Source of the DNA: Trinickia fusca
GTDB lineage: Bacteria; Pseudomonadota; Gammaproteobacteria; Burkholderiales; Burkholderiaceae
Direction: 5' to 3'
Length of the DNA: 64,000 bases
NCBI RefSeq assembly: GCF_003628145.1
Contig: NZ_RBZV01000013.1
Location: 58,401 to 122,400 of the forward strand
Below are positions 8,605 to 17,812 of this stretch, piece after piece; position 1 is the first letter of the stretch, and each line of letters opens with the position of its first letter. The position numbers and the translations under genes are program-made. Below the pieces are notes generated by a model. The model did no database searches and had not been told where the DNA came from. It saw nothing but the letters and a program-made list of their open reading frames with translations.

Positions 8605-9801
8605 TCAGTCTGCACGCGTCGCGTGCCCCGACACCCGAACCCCGGCCGGATCGACGAGGCGCTGCAGCGAAATCTTGCGCGCACCGAGCCGCGCTCTCAA
8701 TCCATCCAGATCGATACGGCCCGCCAGATTGGCGTCATGCTCGCGGTCGGCAAGCGGATCGGCCGCCAGCGTGATGTCGACGTCGAGCCCGGTACTCAGG
8801 TAATGCACGTTCAGCGCCGCCGAGCGCAGACCGTATTTGGCGAGTTCGGCATCGACGAGCGCGATGACGGCAGAGCGCGTCGGCAAACGGGCAGGCGGAT
8901 GCGCGACAGCATCGTTCTCGGGATCGACGTGAATCAGCGCATCGAGCACGCGCTTGTCGGTCAACACGCGGGCGCGTGCCGACTCGGCGATGTAGTGCCC
9001 CTCCGACACCGAGATGAGCGAATCGACGAGGATATGGGCGTCGACGAGCGCGAAGTCGCCCATCTTGCGCGTGCGCAACTCGTGCACGTCGCGCACGCCC
9101 GGCGTCGCCAGCAGCAGCGTGCGGATGTCGGCTGTGGCGGCCTCGTCGAGCGCGCGGTCGGAGAGATCCTGCAGCGCATTCCAGCCGAACACCCAGCCCA
9201 TCCGCGCCACGAGAAAGCCCACGATGGCAGCGGCGATCGGGTCGAGCAGGCGCACGCCGGCCAGACTACCGATGATACCGAGCGCGACCACGAGCGAGGA
9301 TGCCGCATCCGAACGCGCATGCCATGCGTTGGCAATCAACATGGCCGAGCGAACGCGTTGCGCCTCGCGCAGCATATAGCGGAACAGCGCCTCCTTGGAC
9401 ACGAGCACGAGCACGGCAACCACGAGCGCGCTCGTGTGCACGGCAGGAATTCCGCCCAGGTCAGCCAGACGCATGCCGGCGCGCCAAAGCATGCCGACGC
9501 CGACGAGGACGAGCAACGCACCGAGAAATAGCGAAGCGACCGTTTCGTAGCGGTGATGGCCGTAATTGTGATCGGCGTCGGGTTTCTCGGCGCTCGCGCG
9601 ATTCGCAACGAGCACGATGAAATCCGACACGAGGTCGGCAAGTGAATGCACGCCATCGGCCACGAGGGCTTGCGAATTCGCGAATAGACCGATGGCGATT
9701 TGCAGCGTCATCAGCAGCAGGTTCAGCACGACGCTGGCAAATGTGGTTTTGCGCGCGACGGCCTGTTTTTCGGCCGATTCGGCGTTCAGTGAGGATTGCA
9801 T
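8605..9801 (-). CDS. Cation diffusion facilitator (CDF) family exporter
   Basis: 398 residues. The transmembrane part (about residues 15-210) has DGVHSLADLVSD and HARSDAASS, which form the DxxxD/HxxxD metal site of FieF-like CDF exporters. A cytoplasmic region of roughly 190 residues follows, longer than the usual single CTD and containing two related halves. It moves divalent cations (Zn, Fe, Co or Mn) out by proton antiport; the metal is not predictable. ATG 9801 is favoured over an in-frame ATG at 9846. Confidence 0.9.
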   Translation of the reverse strand: MQSSLNAESAEKQAVARKTTFASVVLNLLLMTLQIAIGLFANSQALVADGVHSLADLVSDFIVLVANRASAEKPDADHNYGHHRYETVASLFLGALLVLVGVGMLWRAGMRLADLGGIPAVHTSALVVAVLVLVSKEALFRYMLREAQRVRSAMLIANAWHARSDAASSLVVALGIIGSLAGVRLLDPIAAAIVGFLVARMGWVFGWNALQDLSDRALDEAATADIRTLLLATPGVRDVHELRTRKMGDFALVDAHILVDSLISVSEGHYIAESARARVLTDKRVLDALIHVDPENDAVAHPPARLPTRSAVIALVDAELAKYGLRSAALNVHYLSTGLDVDITLAADPLADREHDANLAGRIDLDGLRARLGARKISLQRLVDPAGVRVSGHATRAD

Positions 9802-10127
9802 CGGGAAGCGCTTCGAGTGGAAATTCGGATGCTTCGATTCTACCAAGCCGGTCGCAACCGCGCTGCGGAATCAGACAATTTTCTCTTTGAAATCAGTGCG
9901 TTATGAGAACGCAAACTATTCGCGTTTCACTTACCTGGCGGCGCTGCACCCCACTGGCCGAGCACTAAGCGCAGCACATCGACCCGCGCATCGCATTATT
10001 ACGAGCCGATCAAATCAGCATATTCATTAGACAAATAAAAACCGCGCCTCCTTTCGGGTGCGCGGCTTTTGTCGGCATGGGCTACGGCAACCCGCTCGGT
10101 GGCGGGCTGCTATGCACGCTATTGCCG
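9802..10127. other. 326-bp intergenic region between CDF exporter and hns-like gene
   Basis: Both flanking genes are on the minus strand. The right part holds the terminator at 10037-10071. The left part (9850-10010) is less GC-rich and would hold the CDF promoter, but I see no good -35/-10 pair. Confidence 0.5.
10037..10071 (-). terminator. Intrinsic terminator of the hns-like gene
   Basis: GCCGCGC and GCGCGGT pair around an ACCCGAAAGGAG loop on the minus strand, followed by TTTTT. A-rich sequence on the other side could allow bidirectional use. Confidence 0.75.
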
Positions 10128-10427
10128 TTACTTCTGAATCAGGAATTGATCGCGGTTCTGACCGGCAATCCACTTCGGCGGCTTGCCGCGGCCCGACCAG
10201 GTATTACCGCTCGCGGGATCGCGATATTTCGGCGCCACGCCAGCGCGCGGACGACCTACCTTGCCATGCTTGCCACGGCCGCCGCCGAGCTCGGCCAGCG
10301 TAATGCCGTAGTCGGCCATTTTTTGTTTGATCTCGTTCAGCACTTCGGCGTATTCGCGCGCCTTCGCCTCTTCGATCTGCTTCTCCAGCTTTTCTCGTTG
10401 CGCGAGAAGTTCCTTGTAAGAAGACAT
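10128..10427 (-). CDS. hns: H-NS family nucleoid-structuring protein
   Basis: A 99-residue small basic protein. The N-terminal half is a coiled-coil oligomerisation helix (ELLAQREKLEKQIEEAKARE). A glycine/lysine-rich linker leads to the C-terminal DNA-binding motif of the BpH3/H-NS type (KYRDPASGNTWSGRGKPP, then KWI). It binds AT-rich DNA and silences transferred genes. ATG 10427 has an AGGGA site; the frame upstream of it is non-homologous. Burkholderiaceae usually carry several such paralogues, so this may not be the main H-NS. Confidence 0.92.
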   Translation of the reverse strand: MSSYKELLAQREKLEKQIEEAKAREYAEVLNEIKQKMADYGITLAELGGGRGKHGKVGRPRAGVAPKYRDPASGNTWSGRGKPPKWIAGQNRDQFLIQK

Positions 10428-10816
10428 ACGTTCCCTTGTGGTTTCGATAAATGGCACTGGTCTGATGCCGGTTTGCCATTTGAATGCGTGGTGCCTCGGA
10501 TATTTCGAAGCGAGGTTAGCACAAAAGCCAAGAGAACGAAAAGCCCGATAACAAATTTTTAAACCCGGCGCCTTTGATATTCTTTGTTCATTCAGTGTGA
10601 CCGATGCCCCAGGGCAATTTACCCAATCTACGTGGCCGCCCCTATTTGGACATAGACCACTCGGCATAGCCGCACCGCAACTGCCAAACGATGAAACCCA
10701 AAAGTCCGCACGCGATTGAAGTTTTCATTCGGTGACAAGTTTGTGCGCCGGGTACGACAATTGGCCCCCTCCGGGTTGATGCAAGTAGATACTGAATCAG
10801 TATTTTCCCACCCCGG
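10428..10816. other. 389-bp intergenic region upstream of hns
   Basis: It lies between two minus-strand genes. It contains AT-richer patches near 10550-10590 that may include the hns promoter. No gene, tRNA or clear hairpin was seen. Confidence 0.5.
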
Positions 10817-11494
10817 TTAGCCGAAATGCCAATCGGCATGTCGGACAATGCAATCGCCGAGCGAGTGTAGCAATTCGGTCACATCGGCTTGGGGTGCCTC
10901 AAACATGCAACGAAAACGTGCCATGCCCCGTCTCAAATCGGCGCCGAAGCGATCGACGCCAACCAACTCGACGTCGGCCGGGCGATCGGGATGCCGCGCG
11001 AAGTAATCGAGCGCGGCCAGTTCGTCCTGTTCCGCAAGCGGTTCGAGCATATCGAGCTCGCTGCCCTCGATCCAGCCCATTGCGCCGAAGCCGCCGATAT
11101 AACGCAGCCGCTCTAATTGCATGACGCGAAACGAGAAATCGCCGAGCGCCAGATAACGTTCAGCTTCCGGGTGATACCGCAAATAGCGCCGTACAAGCGC
11201 CGGTTCGGGTTCGATGGACGTAAAGCGTCCGATTATCGTGACACGTTCACCACTTAACACGTCTTCGTCGCCTTGCGTGTGCCCAACGAGAAATCCCGCA
11301 CGCGAGTCGGCTTCGAGGTTGCGCGTATGTTCGGCCAGCCGGCTCACGAGAATGACCGGTCGATGCCGCTCGTCGGGCGCGAACGGCAATAGGGTTGGGT
11401 AAGGAAACCCTTGCGGCTCGCGCGAATGGGTGGCCAGCGTACCGACCGGGCTGCGGTGCAACAGATGAAGCGGCGCTTGCGCGGAAATATTCAT
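10817..11494 (-). CDS. HugZ-family / pyridoxamine-phosphate-oxidase-fold protein
   Basis: 225 residues. The N-terminal split-barrel flavin-type domain (GTLATHSREPQGFPYPTLLPF, LVSRLAEHTRNL, ERVTIIGRF) is followed by a DUF2470-like C-terminal domain. HugZ proteins bind or degrade haem, while other members bind FMN; which applies here is open. A strong GGAGGA ribosome site lies 10 nt ahead of the ATG. It is divergent from the MFS gene with 38 bp between starts. Confidence 0.85.
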   Translation of the reverse strand: MNISAQAPLHLLHRSPVGTLATHSREPQGFPYPTLLPFAPDERHRPVILVSRLAEHTRNLEADSRAGFLVGHTQGDEDVLSGERVTIIGRFTSIEPEPALVRRYLRYHPEAERYLALGDFSFRVMQLERLRYIGGFGAMGWIEGSELDMLEPLAEQDELAALDYFARHPDRPADVELVGVDRFGADLRRGMARFRCMFEAPQADVTELLHSLGDCIVRHADWHFG

Positions 11495-11532
11495 GAGCTT
11501 CGTATCCTCCGATTTAAGCGCTCGGCAAGCTC

Positions 11533-12852
11533 GTGAGCAACGCTCCAGCGGCTCCGCTAAAATCGGCGCTTTGGCTCAATCGTAACGGTTCGCCGTTCGT
11601 CGCAGCGCCTTCCGCCCCCTCTTTTCGCTTCGCCTCCGTGTCAGATACCTCGTCCTCCGAGCCCTCGCTCGTGCCCCCTGCCCATCGCGATTTGCCCGCT
11701 TACGCGCGCCAACGTGCGCGCTACGCCACGATGGCGCTGTTTTTCGTGGCCGGGATGGCCTACGCCACATGGGGCGTTCACGTACCCACGGTGCGCGACA
11801 AGTTTCATCTCGATTCGGCCTGGCTGTCGGTCGCGCTGTTCGCCATGACGGTCGGCTCGATCACCGCGATGACGACCAACGCGAAATGGATCGCGCGCGT
11901 CGGCACGCGGCGCGCCTGTCTCGTCGGCGGACTCGTCATGTCGGTCTGTACGACGCTGATCCTCGTCGTGCCGACCTATTGGCTGTTGCTGCTCGTGCTC
12001 GCGACGTTCGGCGTCGGGATGGCCACGCTCGATGTCGCGATGAACGCTGAGGCGAGCGCCGTCGAGGAAGCGATGGGACGCCCCATCATGTCGTCGCTGC
12101 ACGGCATGTTCAGCCTCGGCGGCATGGCCGGTGCGGCGGCTGGCGGCCTGCTGTTGTCGCACGGCATGGCGCCGGCGCTGCACCTCGCGCTCGTGGCCGT
12201 CGTCAGTGCGCTCGTGCTGGCCTTCGCCTGTCCTGCCGTGCTGCCGCACGTTGCCCACCACGAACATCCGCAGACGCAGCATGCCAACACGAGCCGCTGG
12301 CGCTCGCCGGTGCTGTGGGCGCTCGGTGCGGTGGCGCTGATCGCGCTCATCGCGGAAGGCGCCATGTACGACTGGGCAACCGTCTATATGCGCGACGTCG
12401 TCCGGGCAACGCCGGCATTCGCCAGCGCCGGCTATGCGGCGTTCTCGGGCGCAATGGCGGCCGGCCGTTTTGGCGGCGACGCCGTGCGGGCCCGCTTCGG
12501 CGCCGCGCAGCTCGTGTTCGTCAGTGCGTCGATCGCGTGTGCCGGCATGATCGGCGCGCTCGCGCTGCCGTTTTCGCTCACCGCATTGGCCGGCTTCGCG
12601 CTGATGGGCCTCGGTCTCGCGAACATGATGCCGGTGCTGTTCGCGGCCGCCATGCGCGTCAAGGGCATCCATGCGGCCGAGGGGCTCGCCCACGTGGCCG
12701 GCGTCGCTTATGTCGGTCTGCTATTCGGGCCCGTCATGATCGGCGGTGTCGCCCAAGCCACGAATCTGCCGATCGGATTGTCGGTCGTAGCCGTTTGCGC
12801 CGCGCTCGTGGCCATCATCGGGCCGAAGGTATTGAAGCGGCTGGGGATTTGA
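11533..12852 (+). CDS. MFS transporter (YbjJ/fucose-permease-like)
   Basis: 439 residues with 12 predicted membrane helices. The first is ATMALFFVAGMAYATWGVHVP, followed by the loop VGTRRACLVGG and later WATVYMRDVV, typical of the YbjJ-like MFS branch. Substrate unknown. The GTG at 11533 gives a polar extension of about 55 residues before the first helix; a GTG at 11638 would give a more usual length. Confidence 0.85.
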   Translation: MSNAPAAPLKSALWLNRNGSPFVAAPSAPSFRFASVSDTSSSEPSLVPPAHRDLPAYARQRARYATMALFFVAGMAYATWGVHVPTVRDKFHLDSAWLSVALFAMTVGSITAMTTNAKWIARVGTRRACLVGGLVMSVCTTLILVVPTYWLLLLVLATFGVGMATLDVAMNAEASAVEEAMGRPIMSSLHGMFSLGGMAGAAAGGLLLSHGMAPALHLALVAVVSALVLAFACPAVLPHVAHHEHPQTQHANTSRWRSPVLWALGAVALIALIAEGAMYDWATVYMRDVVRATPAFASAGYAAFSGAMAAGRFGGDAVRARFGAAQLVFVSASIACAGMIGALALPFSLTALAGFALMGLGLANMMPVLFAAAMRVKGIHAAEGLAHVAGVAYVGLLFGPVMIGGVAQATNLPIGLSVVAVCAALVAIIGPKVLKRLGI

Positions 12853-12878
12853 TAGGGACACACGGCGCCCCAAATGAC

Positions 12879-12918
12879 AAAGGCGCGCACGCCTTGTACA
12901 AACAAGCGTACGCGCCTT
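12879..12918. terminator. Long hairpin between convergent genes
   Basis: AAGGCGCG pairs with CGCGCCTT as the outer stem, and inner CTTGT/ACAAG arms extend it. It lies between the MFS stop and the livK-like stop and probably ends transcription from either side. Confidence 0.6.
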
Positions 12919-12923
12919 CACTG

Positions 12924-12951
12924 CCACGCGGCTGCCGGAGCGGCCGCGTGG
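12924..12951. terminator. Second hairpin between convergent genes
   Basis: CCACGCGGC pairs with GCCGCGTGG (8-9 bp) directly next to the previous hairpin. There is no T-tract, so its role as a terminator is only likely. Confidence 0.45.
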
Positions 12952-12987
12952 TCTCTACCTGCCTGAGGCGGCAGGCAATCCTGCTTC

Positions 12988-14136
12988 TTACATGCTGACT
13001 TCGTTGAGGAGCGATTTCTTGCCGGCCTTGTAGTTATACAGCGAGATGACGCCGTGCTTCAGGTCGCCATGTTCGTCGAACGTCGTCTCGCCGATCACGC
13101 CCTTGTAGTCCGTGCTCGGCATCGTAGCCACGATCTTCGCCGGATCGGTCGAGTTCGCACGCTTCATCGCGTCGACGATGATGTACACGGCATCGTACGT
13201 GAACGGCGCGTAGATCTGGATCGGCACACCGAAGCGCGTCTTGTACTTCGTCTGGAACTCTTCACCCGCCTTGCCCATCTTCTCGAGCGAGCGGCCCGCT
13301 TCCGAGCAGACGACATTGTCGGTAGCGTCGCCAGCCAGCGTGGCAAGCTGATCGGTACAAACACCATCACCCGCGAGAATCTTCGCACGCACACCCAGCT
13401 GCTTCGCCTGCTTGGCGAACGGGCCGCCCGTGGCGTCCATGCCGCCGTACATGATCGCGTCGGGATTCTCACCCTTGATCTTCGTCAGAATGGCGCGGAA
13501 GTCCACGGCCTTGTCATTCGTTGCGTCGTGCGAGAGGACGTTCACGCCCAGCGACTTGGCCGTCTTTTCGAATTCGTTCGCCAGACCCTGACCATAAGCG
13601 GTCGCGTCATCGACGACAGCCACGCTCTTGATCTTCATGGTCTTCACAGCGTAGTTCGCCAGCGCCGGGCCTTGCTGCGCATCGGTCGCCACGACGCGGA
13701 ACGTCGTCTTGAAGCCTTGCAGCGTATAGGCCGGGTTCGTGGCCGACGGCGAGATCTGCACGATGCCCGCGTCGCTATAAATCTTCGATGCCGGGATCGA
13801 CGTACCCGAATTCAAGTGGCCCACGACCGCAACGACCTTGTCGTCGACGAGCTTCTGCGCCACTTGCGTCGCTTGGCGCGGGTCGGCCGCGTCGTCTTGT
13901 GCGTCGAGCTCCAGCGTAATCTTCTGACCGCCGATCGTGAGACCCTTCTTGTTGATCTCTTCGACGGCAAGGCGCGCGCCGTTTTCGTTGTCCTTACCGA
14001 GGTGAGCGATGGCCCCCGTCAACGGTGCGACATGACCGATCTTGACGACTTGGTCGGCCAAGGCGCCCGTTGCCATCGTGGCGAACAACATTGCAGCCGC
14101 GCTGATCGGCAACAGCTTTTGCATCTTGATATTCAT
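12988..14136 (-). CDS. livK: Branched-chain amino acid ABC transporter substrate-binding protein
   Basis: 382 residues: a Sec signal peptide ending at GALA-DQV, then a periplasmic-binding type I domain (VKIGHVAPLTGAIAHLGKDN, ARLAVEEIN, VVGHLNSGTSIPAS). It would bind Leu/Ile/Val or related amino acids in the periplasm. No livHMGF genes adjoin, so it is an orphan binding protein here. ATG 14136 has GGAGA 9 nt upstream. Confidence 0.92.
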   Translation of the reverse strand: MNIKMQKLLPISAAAMLFATMATGALADQVVKIGHVAPLTGAIAHLGKDNENGARLAVEEINKKGLTIGGQKITLELDAQDDAADPRQATQVAQKLVDDKVVAVVGHLNSGTSIPASKIYSDAGIVQISPSATNPAYTLQGFKTTFRVVATDAQQGPALANYAVKTMKIKSVAVVDDATAYGQGLANEFEKTAKSLGVNVLSHDATNDKAVDFRAILTKIKGENPDAIMYGGMDATGGPFAKQAKQLGVRAKILAGDGVCTDQLATLAGDATDNVVCSEAGRSLEKMGKAGEEFQTKYKTRFGVPIQIYAPFTYDAVYIIVDAMKRANSTDPAKIVATMPSTDYKGVIGETTFDEHGDLKHGVISLYNYKAGKKSLLNEVSM

Positions 14137-14601
14137 ATAAGTCTCCAGTTTCGGTCCCAAAAACGACGTCATCGCCATTTACCCCGCTTTCGTCTTGTAG
14201 TGTCGATCCGGGGGACGACTACGCCGGATGCATCGTTGTGCACTTGGTATCGCACGCGAAACGGCAAGGTTGTATCAAACCGCGCCCCGTGCTGCGCCCA
14301 AGTGTAGGTCAACAAATTAAAGTTAGGTTTTTTTTCGGGATAGTGGGATGACTACTAATAGTCGGATGCTCGGCAATACCGGCAGAGAGGCATCCCGTTT
14401 CCCGGAAACGCCCGTCTGGCGGGCCTTTCCGGGAAATGAACTAATTTGATGGGGCGTCGTTTTCTTGTCACGCCGATGGCCGCTACCCGATAGATCGAAT
14501 AGCCGACATTGCCATGGCGGCCATTTATTTGACCAGGGTAGGCTGTCTTGATGCCCGTGCGTGGCACGCGCGCGGCGTGTCGGCTGTCACGTTCGGGTGT
14601 G
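14137..14601. other. 465-bp intergenic region upstream of livK
   Basis: It presumably carries the livK promoter and leader. It contains the perfect hairpin at 14398-14436. No open frame with support. Confidence 0.5.
14398..14436. repeat. Perfect REP-like inverted repeat
   Basis: TTTCCCGGAAA pairs over 11 bp with TTTCCGGGAAA, and inside it GCCCG pairs with CGGGC around TCTGG. It has no T-tract beyond the natural AAA/TTT ends. It could be a terminator for the nitronate monooxygenase side, a REP-type element or a protein site. Confidence 0.7.
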
Positions 14602-15699
14602 TCATGCGAGGGGGGCGAAACGTGCAGTGGCGGCCCGCCATTCGCGATCGAGCGCGTCGATGAGCTCGGCCGTCGTGGTCGGGTTTGCGCGCTTGCGAGT
14701 AATCGGCGCGGCCTGCCCGGACCACAGCGACAGGCAATCGCCACGGCCAGCCCGCCCTGCCGCCTGCCGCAGCTCCTGCGTGAGCGCGTTCTGCACCGGG
14801 TACGGGGCGATACGCTCGGGCTGCGCGGCAAGCCGATCCATCAGCGCGTTGCGGATGCCGCGCGCATAGCGGCCCGTGATCGCTCGCGTGACGACCGTGG
14901 CGTTATCGGCGCTCGCCAGCAATTGCGCCTTCCAGGCCTCGGGGATCGGGCTCTCGGCGCAAGTGAGGAACGCGGTGCCCAGTTGCGCGGCTTGCGCACC
15001 GAGCGCAAGCGCTGCGGCAATGCCGCGTCCGTCCATGATCCCGCCCGCCGCGAGCACCGGGATATCGACCGCATCGACGATCTGCGGCACGAGCGCCATC
15101 GTGCCGACGAGCGCATGCTCGAACTCGCCGATGAACGTGCCGCGGTGCCCACCCGCCTCGGCGCCTTGCGCCGATATGGCATCGGCCCCCGCAGCGCGCC
15201 ACGCAATCGCTTCCGCGACGTGGGTGGCCGTGCCGATCACGTAGCACCCGGCTGCCTTCAGACGCGCCACGTCCTCCTTGGACAGCACGTCGAACGTGAA
15301 GCTCGCGACGGGCACGCGCAATTCGATCAGCGCGTCGAGCTGTTGCCGAAAATCCGGGGCGTAGCGCTCGAGCGGCTGGCCGGCCGGCAGGCCGAGCTCG
15401 GCGCGTATCGGATCGATCGCTTCGAGCGCGCGGCGTACGGTCGTTTCGTCGGGCGCCGCGGGCGGCAGTACGAACAGATTCACGGCGAACGGCCGCGAAG
15501 TGGCCGAGCGGATCGCCGCGACGTCGGCCACCAGCTTCTCGGGCGTGAGGCTGGCCGCACCCAGGCTGCCCAGCACACCGGCATTGCTGGCGGCGGCTAC
15601 CAGCGCAGGCGGCGTCGCGCCGGCCATCGGCGCCTGTACGACGGGCAAGCGCAGGTCGAAACGTTCGGCAAACGGTGAGGCATGGCGGTTCATCGGCAT
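14602..15699 (-). CDS. NAD(P)H-dependent flavin oxidoreductase (nitronate monooxygenase family)
   Basis: 365 residues, TIM-barrel FMN enzyme. PVVQAPMAG at the N-terminus, ISAQGAEAGGHRG (phosphate and catalytic loop), PVLAAGGIMDGRGIAAALALGA and GTAFLTCAES are family motifs. These enzymes oxidise alkyl nitronates, including propionate-3-nitronate; some act as enoyl reductases. The start could be the first ATG at 15699 or the next one two codons later. Confidence 0.92.
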   Translation of the reverse strand: MPMNRHASPFAERFDLRLPVVQAPMAGATPPALVAAASNAGVLGSLGAASLTPEKLVADVAAIRSATSRPFAVNLFVLPPAAPDETTVRRALEAIDPIRAELGLPAGQPLERYAPDFRQQLDALIELRVPVASFTFDVLSKEDVARLKAAGCYVIGTATHVAEAIAWRAAGADAISAQGAEAGGHRGTFIGEFEHALVGTMALVPQIVDAVDIPVLAAGGIMDGRGIAAALALGAQAAQLGTAFLTCAESPIPEAWKAQLLASADNATVVTRAITGRYARGIRNALMDRLAAQPERIAPYPVQNALTQELRQAAGRAGRGDCLSLWSGQAAPITRKRANPTTTAELIDALDREWRAATARFAPLA

Positions 15700-16027
15700 C
15701 GGAATCCCTCTCGCGGCAGATTGCGTGGCACCGGCATGGGCGCCGGCTCATGCGGCCACTCTACGCGTGCGCGCCGTCTACGAAAAATGAATAATCGAGA
15801 TCGATTCGATCCGTCTTGGAGAACGGATGGGCCAGGCGAACGGTTCGGCGCAAGTGCCGAGGCACGCCTGCTGCGCGGCGCGGCGCACTTACGCCGCCTA
15901 TGCGAAATCTATGAGCGGGAAAAGCAGCGGGCGACGCCCAGCGCCCAAAAGCAGCGGGCGCCCACCAGGCGCCCGCCAATCGAAGCATGCGTGCCGCGGC
16001 CAAATGCCGCGCGGCACGCCCGCGTCT
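15700..16027. other. 328-bp intergenic region with hairpins
   Basis: Between the stop of the HiPIP gene and the nitronate monooxygenase start. It holds two copies of AAAAGCAGCGGGCG (15920-15933 and 15947-15960), each abutting a GC-rich hairpin. No gene seen. Confidence 0.6.
15947..15975 (-). terminator. Intrinsic terminator of the HiPIP gene
   Basis: On the minus strand GGGCGCC pairs with GGCGCCC and is followed by GCTGCTTTT. A weaker copy of the arrangement follows at about 15920-15946. Confidence 0.65.
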
Positions 16028-16339
16028 TCAAGCCTTCTTGTTGTAGGCGCTGCACCAGCCGTGGCCATCGACCTGCTTGCCGCCGAACATCGGGCACGGC
16101 GCAAAGGCGTCGGTGGGCTTGCCTTGGTAGAACTGGCAGTTGCTGCACGTCTGACCTGCCGCGTACTTCGCGTACTTGGTCTTGTCGACCTTGGTCGCGT
16201 CCATCTTGTAGCCCAGCGCGACGGCAGTGGGATCGCTTTCGGAAAGCTTGGGCGCCTCGGCGAACCCTTGGCGCGACAGGGCGAACGTCGAAGCAACGCC
16301 GAGGCTCGTAATCAGAAACGTGCGACGGGACGATTTCAT
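16028..16339 (-). CDS. High-potential iron-sulfur protein (HiPIP)
   Basis: 103 residues with a twin-arginine signal (SSRRTFLITSLG) and a mature domain of about 75 residues carrying four cysteines in the HiPIP pattern: CSNC, then CPMF and GWCSAY. These ligate one [4Fe-4S] cluster that transfers electrons in the periplasm. Export by TAT fits a protein folded with its cofactor. It is monocistronic, flanked by terminator hairpins. The start is set by the signal peptide. Confidence 0.94.
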   Translation of the reverse strand: MKSSRRTFLITSLGVASTFALSRQGFAEAPKLSESDPTAVALGYKMDATKVDKTKYAKYAAGQTCSNCQFYQGKPTDAFAPCPMFGGKQVDGHGWCSAYNKKA

Positions 16340-16478
16340 AGGGGACTCTCCAGGTGTTGTATGCGCTGCTCTTCCGACAGCAGGGACAGAGCATAGCAAC
16401 GAAGCCGGCGCGACGCAGCACCGTCCTCAAATGACGGAGATAAGCGCGCCGTCGCCGCGCCCGGTCAGCGGCCGGTGC

Positions 16479-17588
16479 TCAAGCAGCGTGGCCGACGAGC
16501 TCGCACACGCGCTGCGCAATCGCAAGCGATGCCGTGAGGCCCGGCGACTCGATGCCGAACAGGTTCACGAGCCCGCGCACGCCATGTGCCGCGGGGCCTT
16601 GAATGACGAAATCGGCCGCCGGCTCGCCGGGCCCCGACAATTTCGGCCGAATGCCCGCATAGGCTGGCTGTAGCGCACCGTCGGGCAGCGCCGGCCAATA
16701 CTCGCGAATGGCCGCATAGAAGGAGTCGGCACGGCGCGGATCGACGTCGTAGTTGATCGTATCGATCCATTCGACGTCGGGTCCGAAGCGCGCTTGGCCG
16801 CCCAGATCGATCGTCAGATGCACACCGAGCCCGGCCTCGTTCGGCATCGGGTAAATGAGACGCGCAAACGGCGCACGCCCCGAAGTGCCGAAGTAGTTGC
16901 CGCGCGCAAAGTAGAGCGGCGGCACGTGACGCGCATCGAGGCCGCGAATCTTGCGCGCGAGCGCGTTCGCGTGCAGCCCCGCGCTGTTGATCACGCAAGC
17001 AGCGCTCAGCGCCATCGGCGCCGCCCCGCCCACGTTGACGGTGAAGCGCCCGTTGCGCGACTCGATCGATTCGACGGGCGAATGGAATGCGCACACGGCG
17101 CCCGCGCGCTCCGCATCGCCTTGCAGCGCCAGCAGCAGCTGATGGCTGTCGACGATGCCCGTTTGCGGCGAGAACACCGCGGACACGCACTGAAGCGCAG
17201 GCTCGAGTTCCTGAGCCTCGGCACCGGTCATGCGGATCAGATCGAGCACGCCGTTTTCCTTGCCGCGCGCCTCGATCGCCTGAAGCTGGGGCAGCTGGTT
17301 ACGTGCCGTTGCGACCAGCAGCTTGCCACAGCGCTGATGCGGCACACCGCGTGCCGCACAGTATTCGTAGAGCATCTCGCGGCCACGCACGCAGAGCGTC
17401 GCCTTGAGCGAGCCGCGCGGATAGTACAGACCCGCGTGAATGACCTCGCTGTTACGCGAGCTCGTGCCCGTGCCGATCGCCTCGGTCGCCTCGAGCACGA
17501 TCACTTCGCGCCCGCGCTCGGCCAGTTCCCGCGCCACCGCCAGACCGACAACGCCAGCGCCGATCACAACGCATTCGATTTGATCCAT
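16479..17588 (-). CDS. FAD-dependent oxidoreductase (LhgO / DAO family)
   Basis: 369 residues. N-terminal Rossmann motif [20 protein letters not shown], then [18 protein letters not shown], which is characteristic of L-2-hydroxyglutarate oxidase-like members of the DAO superfamily. The C-terminal [19 protein letters not shown] completes the FAD site. The substrate is probably an L-2-hydroxy acid, but the family is broad. ATG 17588 is the natural start; the open frame upstream of it is non-homologous. Confidence 0.88.
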   Translation of the reverse strand: MDQIECVVIGAGVVGLAVARELAERGREVIVLEATEAIGTGTSSRNSEVIHAGLYYPRGSLKATLCVRGREMLYEYCAARGVPHQRCGKLLVATARNQLPQLQAIEARGKENGVLDLIRMTGAEAQELEPALQCVSAVFSPQTGIVDSHQLLLALQGDAERAGAVCAFHSPVESIESRNGRFTVNVGGAAPMALSAACVINSAGLHANALARKIRGLDARHVPPLYFARGNYFGTSGRAPFARLIYPMPNEAGLGVHLTIDLGGQARFGPDVEWIDTINYDVDPRRADSFYAAIREYWPALPDGALQPAYAGIRPKLSGPGEPAADFVIQGPAAHGVRGLVNLFGIESPGLTASLAIAQRVCELVGHAA

Positions 17589-17812
17589 GTTTGTCGTCGC
17601 AGCTTCCCTTCGCCGCGCTTCTCCGCTCACGTGGGAGTTCGATGGAATAAGCGCCCGAGAGCGCCCAGAACGCCCTGTCTCGCATCGAGCGGCAAAGCCG
17701 CGGGTGCCTACCGGCAATTGTACGACGCACGCGCACACGTCGCCGGCACGTCCCAGCCTGACAAGTGCCAAGCGTCAGTCAGGCAGCAGACGGCGGGCGC
17801 GGCGGATGCGGA

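Noticed and set aside
12924..12951. attachment site next to a hairpin pair
   Set aside because: Only simple inverted repeats between convergent genes; no integrase or second copy.
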